A DNA stretch of 64,000 nt. Source: Acanthosoma haemorrhoidale (taxonomy: Eukaryota > Arthropoda > Insecta > Hemiptera > Acanthosomatidae). How positions within the stretch are numbered: the first letter of the stretch is position 1; each line of letters starts with the position of its first letter. A model generated the notes under the pieces. It did no database searches and was not told where the DNA came from. It saw only the letters and a program-made list of their open reading frames with translations. This document shows positions 50,730 to 61,468 of this stretch, piece after piece. The position numbers were made by a program, and so were the translations under genes. Location of the stretch: positions 50,861,239-50,925,238 of the forward strand of contig OV884012.1 of the NCBI GenBank assembly GCA_930367205.1. The letters run 5' to 3'.

Positions 50730-52880
50730 TTAGTTCTTTGAGATACAGAGGTAAAGGATTTTAGTAGTTAATTTTGGGATGACGGTGGGGTGACGATGCC
50801 CCCTAAGCAGACCTCTGGAACCGAGTAGTGAAAGATCTGCATCATGTAGGTCCTGGGATGTTTTCAGGGACTCTTTGAGGTCCGTGGAATCTGCCAGGAC
50901 CAGTGTCAAGAAAGATAGCGGAGCAATGTTTCCGTGTGAGTGCAGAGAGCAAAGCACGTCCTTGTTGTGCTTTGTGGATCTTGAGTCCCAATGTTGGTGC
51001 TTTTCGTTGAAGTCCCCACCCACACGGAAACGATGCCCAATGTAGTCTAGAAAGGAGATGAATAGGAAATAAGAAATGGATTAATTGGGAGGGCAGTACG
51101 CTGATGCTAGAGTAAGGGGGGAAGTGAAGGTGCTGATTGACACTGGAGTGGACTGAAGGAAATCGTGTGCTTCCAAAGGAACTGTGTGATGGGATGTGGA
51201 GTTATGTACAATGACAGTGGTGCCTGCATGTGCTCTTCTATCTGTGTGATCGGTTTGATATGTCTAGTACTGTCCAACTGTAAATGGTCGTTAGTCGTAA
51301 GTCTTGTTTTAGTAATGAGAGCTACATCGATGATCTTGTCGTGGAGTAGTGCTCTCAGTTTTTTAGTGTGGTTGCGAATACCATTCTCATTCCAAAGGAG
51401 AATGGATAAGGAGTCGGAAGGATCCACTTATGGATTTTGTTTAACAGGGATAAGGTGGGAGACAAGATTTGTAAGAAGGGAAATGAGAGGTGTAATTAGG
51501 GTTCTGAACTCTGTAAGGAATGAGGTTAATAGGCTAAAGAGATCTGAAAAGCTTGAAGGTGGAGGAATAAGCGAGATGTGTGGTTGAGGATGGGATTGAG
51601 TTTGCTGGTTGCCGGGATAAACGGAATGCTGGGAAAGAGGAACTTGCGGACGAGGAGTGGGCAGTGCCTGTGACTGCTCTCTGTTCGGAATGGCATCAGG
51701 AAAAGATACTGCAGACTTTAAATTTCTGGCTGGGGCGCTTCTATCTGTGGCTGTCATCTCTTCTTCTGGCCGACGACGTTGTTCGCTCCTGGACTTGAGG
51801 ATTCTATTTGACTCGCACCCCTTATAGCTGGCCGGGGTGCCTTCATTGTAGGCGATTTTAGGGGCTTCTTGCACAATTCACTTTTGTTCTGCCCACTGCA
51901 CTTTACACACCTGGGAGGGTGGTGACAGTAAGATTTCGAGTGACCATATGGCTGGCAATTACGGCTTTTTCGACCTCTACTCTTGTGTAATACAGGTGGG
52001 TCAGTTCATAGATTTTTTCTACTCCTGGTGTTCGCTCTAGATTGACAAAGAACAAGGGCAGTCGTGTTTTGATCGCTTCGTCTTCTTGCCTTTCCTTACG
52101 GCACACATTGGTAATTTGGCGAATTTCGTATCCTAAACCAAGGAACTCCTTTTATATCTCCTCTGCTGGTGTAGTTGGATGCAGGTTTCTAATCACCACC
52201 TGTAGTGACTTTTCCTGCTTTAGCTGGTAAGTGTGGAAGTCTGCCTTCGTGTTTTCTAAGTATATTATAATTATTCTGTACGCATCTGGAGTATCTGGAG
52301 ATATTGCTGTGTCTCGAGACCGATTGAGACATGAGAATTTTCCAGTACCTATAATTTTCATTAACTGAGAGGATTGTAATTTAAAATTATTTATGTTTCG
52401 TACAAATATTGCTTGTGGTTTAGCCTGTGTAGGTGTTTGAGTAGAGTCCATGCTCTCTACTTCAATGTTTTTCAACACCTAAAAACTGTTGGGCGTGAAG
52501 AATATTGGAGGTACCCTCGAGAACGCACGTATTCAGTAGGCCACAGTTAGGGTTGTGAGGGTCTAGCCGGCCACCCCACCTTTATCACTAGTACGGCTGA
52601 ATTACGTACACAGCCTCTCAATATGGGCCCTTTCTCTATGAAATGTTCATCATACACTGAGCAAATACAGTCTACAGCTTCACAACCCTCTTACCTGTAA
52701 ATAGCTCCCCCGTAAACAGTTTACCCAATAGTCCGTTGAAACGGTTCTATGACCGGAACACTTGGACCCACAACAGGTACAAATTACGATACACATGAGA
52801 TTGGTTTTTTATACAACTAGAAGGCCTTAGTGCATCCTATCTTCCACCTCCAAAAAAAGTGGGTGGGGATTGACTAGCTC
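50730..52880 (-). pseudogene. Jockey-type retrotransposon J1 (gag plus endonuclease), dead
   Basis: Read leftward, ORF1 (gag) starts at 52,478. A conserved N-terminal gag domain follows, with a FHTYQLK...LQVVIRNLHPTTP segment. It is cut by a TAA in place of the Glu codon in the Glu-Ile-Glu-Lys-Glu stretch of J2 (near 52,153), then resumes at 52,106. Zinc-knuckle cysteines (CQPYGHSKSYC...CVKC) and a Tyr-Lys-Gly-Cys block follow in shifted frames. ORF2 starts at 51,427 with the endonuclease start ILLWNENGIRNH and a Leu-Ile-Thr-Lys-Thr block, then GGDFNEKHQHWDSR near 51,020. The endonuclease is truncated near 50,730, so there is no RT. The 5' leader extends to about 52,880. The gag frameshifts are shared with J2. 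Confidence 0.88.
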
Positions 52881-53204
52881 TACCCCTGGTAGTTGTAATT
52901 GGACACAATAACGTAATAATAATAATATACTAAAAATTCTCTAGTGAATTTAAAAATGTACAACCATGAATCACAACTTTTCTCTCTAAGATGCAAAGGC
53001 AAAAAAGTATGATCGAATATCACCCGAAATATAATAGCGACAAAGGTTTTTGGCATGCCACGGCGAAAGTCCAAATTAGGAGTTCACAATTAGGATTCTC
53101 AGCAACGGGATAAAGGTCGGACCTACATGTCTTAAATTAATAATAAGAACTGCTTGACCTTTTGTAAGGTAAGGTATCTTTTTCAGCGTCTATTCCTTGA
53201 ACTA

Positions 53205-53265
53205 ATCTATCTATCTCTCTCTCTCATACCCCCTCCCACAATTTCTCTCTCTCTCACTATCTCTG
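53205..53265. repeat. pyrimidine microsatellite, unit 1
   Basis: Short CTAT and CT repeats. The matching site in unit 2 (60,855-60,925) is expanded. Confidence 0.85.
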
Positions 53266-53726
53266 AATAATTATTATAATTAATGAATAATTAGTTCAGT
53301 ATGGGGGGTTTCACTAGTACTTTACAATAGATCATTTACTATATTTCTAATGATTTTTTATTGGAAGGATTAGGCGTGCTTATGAAGCAAATAGTTTCAA
53401 CTCCCAAAGTATTTATGGTCAGATTTAAATCAGATGCGGTTGTAAGTAAGGATTTCCAACAATTTCGGACAATACCTGCATCACTGCAACGGTCAATAAG
53501 GCATAAGTAATTTTGTTCATTAATATAACACTACAAATAATCTTTTTATTAATATATGGCTTAAATATTTCATATTTGTATATTCTAAATTACGATATTG
53601 CTTAGTCTAAACAACCGTTTTGACCAATAGAAGATAGAAGGAAGGATGAAGTTTTTGAGTGGGAGTAACCCTAATTGCTAAGATTGCAGCAACTTATAGC
53701 CACAGGATGCTGGAGCAGAAGGCCTT

Positions 53727-53759
53727 AGCCCCCACCACCTGTGCCTCAGGGCGTATATA
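53727..53759 (+). promoter_or_regulatory. promoter of gene B2
   Basis: AGCCCCCACC (53,727-53,736) and TATATA (53,754-53,759), 46 bp before the ATG, identical in layout to B3. Confidence 0.75.
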
Positions 53760-53799
53760 CTCACCTCTGCCCATCCAAAGACCAGACTCGGCCAAAGAG

Positions 53800-56265
53800 A
53801 TGAAGGTGAGTCCATCAATATTACGATGTTCTAGCAATATGTACAGTATATATAGGTACTATACATATACATATGTATGAATATATACATATTTATATAT
53901 GTGTATATTATATAAATGTAATTTTTTTCTTTGAGGTGGTTCATCAGAGAATCAGTAGTATCGTTATTTATCTAATTCTTCGTACACGGTCCATATAACA
54001 TTCGCTCTTTTTTTGGTATAATATTTTCGAACATTGATTTAGACACTATTTTTTTTTTTTTTAGGGGGGTGGAGTGTACACATACAAACTGAATAAAGAA
54101 CGTGGGAAATAATAAATAAAAACACTAGAGCTCTGGACTTCACATCGCGTTCACTGAAACTTTTGAGAAAATAATAGTCAATCGATTTGTGGATTGGACA
54201 GATACATTCTTGTGCTACCAAAGATTATTTCCTGAAATACTTTTGAATGCCTTATCGTTTATCCGTCTTTGGTGGGTTACCAAGAGAACAGTAAGAATCC
54301 TAATGACTTCCGAGCAATCGACCAGAGAACGACAACGGGGTGTTATTGTTTGAAAGTCAACCCTGTACGTTTAGACAGCCGTATTTTACTTTTAGTTTAA
54401 TTCAAAAAGAACCAGTGTGATTTGACATCACCCTCCTATAATAAACAGTTCATGGAAATTGCACAATTTATGTAACACTCTCTTCAATCCTTAATTATTT
54501 GATTTGTGACATTCAACTTATTGCCGCTTAAACGAAAATATCAAATTTCTGCCTAGACATTGAATGAAAAATTTCATCCAATGAGGGAAAGTATTACAGA
54601 TCCTAGTATTGTTTGTACATTGTATACTGTTTATATCGTAAAATACGTATTAAACGATCAAAATTCAAAAATGTACTACATTAATTTTGTTCATATTTTA
54701 TAGTTGATCTTAGCTGCAGTGTGCTTAAGTGCAGTTGTACAGCATGCGATGTCGGGAGGTATGGATGTTTTTATGATTATATACGTTAATGTTATGTAAT
54801 AGTACTAGTTTTATTATCCTGGGCCTATGCTCCTTAAAAACAAAAAATTTTTTAACATGTGTATACATAATAAATGTAAAAAACAATTAAACGCAACTTA
54901 TTGTAATACATAATTAATAATTTTATCTATTTCATCTGTTATCTGTCTACAGGTGGAGGTGGCTGGTCGGGAGGAGGAGGAGGTGGTGGCTGGTCTGGAG
55001 GAGGAGGAGGTGGTGGCTGGAAAAGCAGTGGTGGGGGTGGAGGTGGCGGCTGGAAAAGCGGTGGCAGTGGAGGAGGCGGGACTCCAACTGTAATAAAAAT
55101 CATCACTCTCAGCGGAGGTGGAGGAGGAGGAGGTCATGGAGGTGGTGGTGGAGGATGGAAGAGTGGAGGCGGTGGAGGTGGCTGGAAGAGTGGAGGAGGA
55201 GGTGGTGGAGGCGGCTGGAAGTCAGGAGGCGGTGGTGGTGGTGGCGGATGGAAGAGTGGAGGTGGCGGAAGTGGATGGCCAAGTGGAGGAGGAGGGGGTG
55301 GCTGGAAAAGTGGAGGAGGTGGTGGGGGTGGATGGAAAAGTGGTGGTGGAGGAGGTGAGTACCGTTTTGGAACTACATTTATTATTATGAAATGTTTTTG
55401 GTAACGATTTTCTATTTATAACTGAAAGAAATATTGCCTGTCAACATTTTCATCTTACAAGCAAATCTATTTGATAACGGCAATTACTTTCTTCCATTAA
55501 TACAAGTTATGAATTTAATGTTGTGGCGACTCTGGTAACAGTCTTGCTAGTTCTAGTTCTTAGATGTAGTTTACGGATCAGGTCTGATAGCTAGCCATTG
55601 TGTATGGATTATTCAAATGTAAATGGATTTCTGACGGTGAATTCGACACATTAAGAAATGTCCTGTGAAATACTCACCTTTACAAGTTTAATTATTCTAA
55701 ATTTCTGTCCTTATTTTTTTTTAGCGATGGTTCTAAACATTACCTGAGATTGTCGACACGGGAATTACCAACCTCACTCATATTTTTTGTCTGAATGGCA
55801 TGCTATACTGTGCTTCCTCGATAACTGTCTTTCCTTCTCCCTAAACCACTACGATTATATTCAATGTAATATATGCTCTGGATTTGACATATATTAATAA
55901 TTGTGTAGGACAAGTCGGTTTATGCCCAGGGGATTACCTCCCTTGCTAGGACACATAATCCATTAAAGATGTCCGAGTTTAATTAAACTGGACAACACTG
56001 GTTATGACATCCATATACTTCTTTTTAAACTTAATCCATCCGAACATAAATTGTTTATTAATTTGAGTGAATAGTTTAAATAGTAATGTTTAAATCCAAT
56101 TGTTGATTGGTAAAATAAGCAAAAAAATAATCTTTGAATTCGAACTTTGTTTAACATTTAATGTATGTACTGTATACGTCATATTCACATAAAATGTGTA
56201 CTGTTGTCTTACCTGATACTATTGAACCTGATGAGGTAATTTTTCACATTTTAGGTGGCTGGTGA
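53800..56265 (+). CDS. glycine-rich secreted structural protein B2 (four exons, chimeric gene)
   Basis: Coding exons are 53,800-53,805, 54,704-54,758, 54,953-55,354 and 56,255-56,265, giving 157 aa. The protein is predicted to be the same as B1, with the signal peptide in residues 1-19 and the hydrophobic island IKIITL at 55,093-55,110. The promoter and most of intron 1 carry B3-type variants, including a roughly 70-bp segment (54,480-54,550) that B1 lacks. From about 54,637 onward the gene carries B1-type variants. Intron 3 has a private 4-bp deletion near 55,729. All splice signals are intact, so the gene looks functional. Confidence 0.87.
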
Positions 56266-56396
56266 TAAATAAAAGGAATACCGGCAAATGGAATCCGAAG
56301 CAACAGGGAAGAAAAAAAAAACCGATTAACAGTTCAGCAGTTTCAAACCATTGCAACTATTTCTAGAAAATTGCCAACAAAAATATTATTTTTTTA

Positions 56397-56402
56397 AATA
56401 AA
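56397..56402 (+). terminator. AATAAA polyadenylation signal of gene B2
   Basis: Same position relative to the stop as in B1. Confidence 0.6.
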
Positions 56403-57120
56403 CTTTTTTTACAATACTTTATTATTTATTTTGAAAGAATTTTATCCTGTATTATGTTGAATCACTTACGAACCAGTTAAAGTCTAATTATTATACAGTT
56501 CATCTTTCAATTATATAAGTTACCTTTAAGTAGCCGTGTATTATTTATGTTATTATCTGGTATGATATGGTTAGATACACTAACGCTTAACTTTCCAACA
56601 TTTCTCACATGTACAACTAAAATCTGCGCGACATACTATGTGAAGTGGTGCTTGAGTATGCCTGTCTTGGTGCTTGTGAGTAGCATGCTCATATGAAAAA
56701 TAATAAATTATTGAAATTGTGCAATTAAGTTGCAATTTAAATATTGACTTCCTGATTAATCATATGTAATAATGTTATATTATTTTGTGGACTGAGATGG
56801 TTTCATAAGCTCGCAGTATATTAAGAGTTTATTTGTAGAGTTCATATGATTTTTGCTAAAATAGCGGTTTATTTTTGAATAAATATTGTCTGCAATCATG
56901 CTAATTGTTAGTCCTCCATCAATTTAGTCAGTCTTAGTCATCAGACATAGCACGCCATTTGATAATTACTGTTTTTTATGTGGTACTCGTTGATTTCAGT
57001 GTAATATTTTCTTATAGATTTTGTTTTTGATTAATAAATATTAATTTTAGATATTAAGAGTGGATTTATTTAGTGATTATGTTTAAAAACGGTTTCAAGT
57101 GTATTATTTATTATTTCTGA

Positions 57121-57480
57121 AAAATAATATCTGTATTCCTACCCAATATAGCTTTAGTTAACACTACTAAAAAAGATTGCATATTAAACAAAACGTACAC
57201 CCATAATTATAATTTAATTCCCTTGCCAATGTATAAATTCACAAATATGACCCAACTTCAAATTGAAACTATTAACCAAACTATACCCCAATTTACAGAA
57301 ATAGTAGACACCTTTGATTTTAATTTTATTCATGGAGGTATTATAATTAATTTAATCATAATAAGTATTACTGTAGGAATTATTATCTATTATAAATGTA
57401 AACAGAAGAAATCCAAAGAACCTATTCCTACAACACCTCCTTTTATACCATTATTACCCATACCAAATTTCTACTCCTAG
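57121..57480 (+). pseudogene. env-like membrane-protein remnant, unit 2 copy
   Basis: Duplicate of 49,475-49,834 with the same predicted residues from the Met at 57,223 onward: a hydrophobic Ile-rich anchor, a basic tail and a Pro-rich end. No further env, gag or pol sequence accompanies it. Confidence 0.45.
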
Positions 57481-57516
57481 CAATCCCATTCCAGGAGTAA
57501 TGTCCAATTTTCCACC

Positions 57517-57756
57517 AGGGAGGAGTTGAGTGCTGACTCGGCTCCTTATCATAATGCTGACCGCAGTCCTTTTGCTATCCTATATATGAGCCTCCTCGCC
57601 TAGAGATAAGCAATTCACTTCTGTGATTCATTCGTGTACGTTCATTTAGCTGCTTAAGCCATTTAAATCTTTTATTTAAAACTTTGTTGTAGTGTAAATT
57701 AATAAAGTCATTTTTAAAAAGTTCAATAGCTTTGCACTTGCTTTAATTATATATCT
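57517..57756 (+). repeat. LTR-like block, unit 2 copy
   Basis: Duplicate of 49,871-50,110, with the same purine run, TATATA box and AATAAA order. Confidence 0.4.
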
Positions 57757-57885
57757 AATAAATTAACAATACAATTTAAAATTTTAAAACTAATTTAAAA
57801 ACTGAACAATTCAGTTTGATCGGCTTCTCCATGTTTATAAATTATGGTGTCCGGTGAATGATCATAGCTGCACCCACAGCACACA

Positions 57886-58286
57886 CATTCACAACAACTT
57901 TATTATAATAAAATTACAATCTGCCTCATTTGGCAATCAGTAATTGTGATAAATGATCTCATTATTATAATATTTACAATTTTATTCACTCGCTCATTCA
58001 TACTGTATTTAACAAACAGCCCAGAGACCTCCCAAGTCCACATGGTTGTCACCTCCCTCGCATGCGAAGTAGGAAGCGGAGTCTTGTGAAGTCCCCCCAC
58101 GCTCATCCGTCAGCCGCGTCACTGGATAAGAGCCAGCGGAGGCTGACAAAGCGCGCAAGAGCCACGGACGCTCAGGACATGATTGGAAAAACTAACCATT
58201 GCCAGGACTCCCACTGTCACGTATTTATAGCAGGTCACGAGGCCACTGCCGTTTTAGTCTCGGAATGGAAGGATGCCAATAGCCAC
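57886..58286 (-). repeat. dispersed repeat family A, copy 6
   Basis: Duplicate of copy 5 as part of the tandem unit; I see no differences between the two. Confidence 0.85.
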
Positions 58287-58375
58287 TACCAATCTGCAGT
58301 ACTGATTGTACGAGCGACGATCAGCAGGATGTTGGGATCTTTGTCACACTGTTTTGGAGCGGCGATTGGATTGGG

Positions 58376-60530
58376 TTAGTTCTTTGAGATACAGAGGTAA
58401 AGGATTTTAGTAGTTAATTTTGGGATGACGGTGGGGTGACGATGCCCCCTAAGCAGACCTCTGGAACCGAGTAGTGAAAGATCTGCATCATGTAGGTCCT
58501 GGGATGTTTTCAGGGACTCTTTGAGGTCCGTGGAATCTGCCAGGACCAGTGTCAAGAAAGATAGCGGAGCAATGTTTCCGTGTGAGTGCAGAGAGCAAAG
58601 CACGTCCTTGTTGTGCTTTGTGGATCTTGAGTCCCAATGTTGGTGCTTTTCGTTGAAGTCCCCACCCACACGGAAACGATGCCCAATGTAGTCTAGAAAG
58701 GAGATGAATAGGAAATAAGAAATGGATTAATTGGGAGGGCAGTACACTGATGCTAGAGTAAGGGGAAAAGTGAGGGTGGTGATTGACACTGGAGTGGACT
58801 GAAGGAAATCGTGTGCTTCCAAAGGAACTGTGTGATGGGATGTGGAGTTATGTACAATGACAGTGGTGCCTGCATGTGCTCTTCTATCTGTGTGATCGGT
58901 TTGATATGTCTAGTACTGTCCAACTGTAAATGGTCGTTAGTCGTAAGTCTTGTTTCAGTAATGAGAGCTACATCGATGATCTTGTCATGGAGTAGTGCTC
59001 TCAGTTTTTTAGTGTGGTTGCGAATACCATTCTCATTCCAAAGGAGAATGGGTAAGGATTCGGAAGGATCCACTTATGGATTTTGTTTAACAGGGATAAG
59101 GTGGGAGACAAGATTTGTAAGAAGGGAAATGAGAGGTGTAATTAGGGTTCTGAACTCTGTAAGGAATGAGGTTAATAGGCTAAAGAGATCTGAAAAGCTT
59201 GAAGGTGGAGGAATAAGCGAGATGTGTGGTTGAGGATGGGATTGAGTTTGCTGGTTGCCGGGGGATAAACGGAATGCTGGGAAAGAGGAACTTGCGGACG
59301 AGGAGTGGGCAGTGCCTGTGACTGCTCTCTGTTCGGAATGGCATCAGGAAAAGATACTGCAGACTTTAAATTTCTGGCTGGGGCTCTTCTATCTGTGGCT
59401 GTCTTCTCTTCTTCTGGCCGACGACGTTGTTCGCGCCTGGACTTGAGGATTCTATTTGACTCGCACCCCTTATAGCTGGCCGGGGTGCCTTCATTGTAGG
59501 CGATTTTAGGGGCTTCTTGCACAATTCACTTTTGTTCTGCCCACTGCACTTTACACACCTGGGAGGGTGGTGACAGTAAGATTTCGAGTGACCATATGGC
59601 TGGCAATTACGGCTTTTTCGACCTCTACTCTTGTGTAATACAGGTGGGTCAGTTCATAGATTTTTTCTACTCCTGGTGTTCGCTCTAGATTGACAAAGAA
59701 CAAGGGCAGTCGTGTTTTGATCGCTTCGTCTTCTTGCCTTTCCTTACGGCACACATTGGTAATTTGGCAAATTTCGTATCCTAAACCAAGGAACTCCTTT
59801 TCTATCTCCTCTGCTGGTGTAGTTGGATGCAGGTTTCTAATCACCACCTGTAGTGACTTTTCCTGCTTTAGCTGGTAAGTGTGGAAGTCTGCCTTCGTGT
59901 TTTCTAAGTATATTATAATTATTCTGTACGCATCTGGAGTATCTGGAGATATTGCTGTGTCTCGAGACCGATTGAGACATGAGAATTTTCCAGTACCTAT
60001 ATTTTTCATTAACTGAGAGGATTGTAATTTAAAATTATTTATGTTTCGTACAAATATTGCTGGTGGTTTAGCCTGTGTAGGTGTTTGAGTAGAGTCCATG
60101 CTCTCTACTTCAATGTTTTTAAACACCTAAAAACTGTTGGGCGTGAAGAATATTGGAGGTACCCTCGAGAACGCACGAATTCAGTAGGCCACAGTTAGGG
60201 TTGTGAGGGTCTAGCCGGCCACCCCACCTTTATCACTAGTACGGCTGAATTACGTACACAGCCTCTCAATATGGGCCCTTTCTCTATGAAATGTTCATCA
60301 TACACTGAGCAAATACAGTCTACAGCTTCACAACCCTCTTACCTGTAAATAGCTCCCCCGTAAACAGTTTACCCAATAGTCCGTTGAAACGGTTCTATGA
60401 CCGGAACACTTGGACCCACAACAGGTACAAATTACGATACACATGAGATTGGGTTTTTATACAACTAGAAGGCCTTAGTGCATCCTATCTTCCACTTCCA
60501 AAAAAAGTGGGTGGGGATTGACTAGCTCTA
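58376..60530 (-). pseudogene. Jockey-type retrotransposon J2 (gag plus endonuclease), dead
   Basis: This is the unit 2 counterpart of J1. Its gag N-terminal frame is open for 191 codons (60,126-59,551) because the J1 stop is a Glu codon here. It includes the FHTYQLK and VIRNLHPTTP blocks and a LPLFFVNLE block, then runs into the shared frameshift before the zinc knuckles. The endonuclease start is at 59,073 and GGDFNEKHQHW is near 58,665. The element is truncated at the same 3' point as J1, so both derive from one truncated insertion. A 2-bp indel near 59,262 further shifts the frame relative to J1. Confidence 0.88.
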
Positions 60531-60854
60531 CCCCTGGTAGTTGTAATTGGACACAATAACGTAATAATAATAATATACTAAAAATTCTCTAGTGAATTTA
60601 AAAATGTACAACCATGAATCACAACTTTTCTCTCTAAGATGCAAAGGCAAAAAAGTATGATCGAATATCGCCCGAAATTTAATAGCGACAAAGGTTTTTG
60701 GCATGCCACGGCGAAAGTCCAAATGAGGAGTTCACAATTAGGATTCTCAGCAACGGGATAAAGGGTCCGACCTATATGTCTTAAATTAATAATAAGAACT
60801 GCTTGACCTTTTGTAAGGTAAGGTACCTTTTTCAGCGTCTATTCCTTGAACTAA

Positions 60855-60863
60855 TCTCTCACC

Positions 60864-60894
<31 letters not shown>

Positions 60895-60925
60895 CATACC
60901 CCCTCCCACAATTTATCTCTCTCTC
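60855..60925. repeat. pyrimidine microsatellite, unit 2 (expanded)
   Basis: CT repeats are longer than at the matching site in unit 1 (53,205-53,265). Confidence 0.9.
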
Positions 60926-61395
60926 ACTATCTCTGAATAATTATTATAATTAATGAATAATTAGTTCAGTATGGGGGGTTTCACTAGTACTTTACAATAG
61001 GTCATTTACTATATTTCTAATGATTTTTTATTGGAAGGATTAGGCGTGCTTATGAAGCAAATAGTTTCAACTCCCAAAGTATTTATGGTCAGATCTAAAT
61101 CAGATGCGGTTGTAAGTGAGGATTTCCAACACTTCGGACAATACCGGCATCACTGCAACGGTCAATAAGGCATAAGTAATTTTGTTCATTATTATAACAC
61201 TACAAATAATCTTTTTATTAATATATGGCTTAAATATTTCATATTTGTATATTCTAAATTACGATATTGCTTACTCTAAACAACCGTTTTGACCAATAGA
61301 AGATAGAAGGAAGGATGAAGTTTTTGAGTGGGAGTAACCCTAATTGCTAAGATTGCAGCAACTTATAGCCACAGGATGCTGGAGCAGAAGGCCTT

Positions 61396-61428
61396 AGCCC
61401 CCACCACCTGTGCCTCAGGGCGTATATA
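61396..61428 (+). promoter_or_regulatory. promoter of gene B3
   Basis: AGCCCCCACC (61,396-61,405) and TATATA (61,423-61,428), 46 bp before the ATG. Confidence 0.75.
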
Positions 61429-61468
61429 CTCACCTCTGCCCATCCAAAGACCAGACTCGGCCAAAGAG

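Larger units (their letters stand above)
46080..53665 (+). repeat. tandem duplication unit 1 (about 7.6 kb)
   Basis: Holds gene B1, an env/LTR remnant, repeat A copy 5 and antisense Jockey copy J1. Homology to unit 2 begins at about 46,080, just upstream of the B1 promoter. The left flank before that is unique in the window. The ATG-to-ATG distance to unit 2 is 7,586 bp. Confidence 0.97.
53666..61334 (+). repeat. tandem duplication unit 2 (about 7.67 kb)
   Basis: Holds gene B2, the env/LTR remnant, repeat A copy 6 and antisense Jockey copy J2 in the same order as unit 1. The ATG-to-ATG distance to unit 3 is 7,669 bp. Confidence 0.97.

Noticed and set aside
52880..53074. 64-codon minus-strand frame upstream of J1 (and its copy at 60,528)
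   Set aside because: It has a Tyr run and no domain. It lies upstream of the Jockey gag start and is probably leader or flank.
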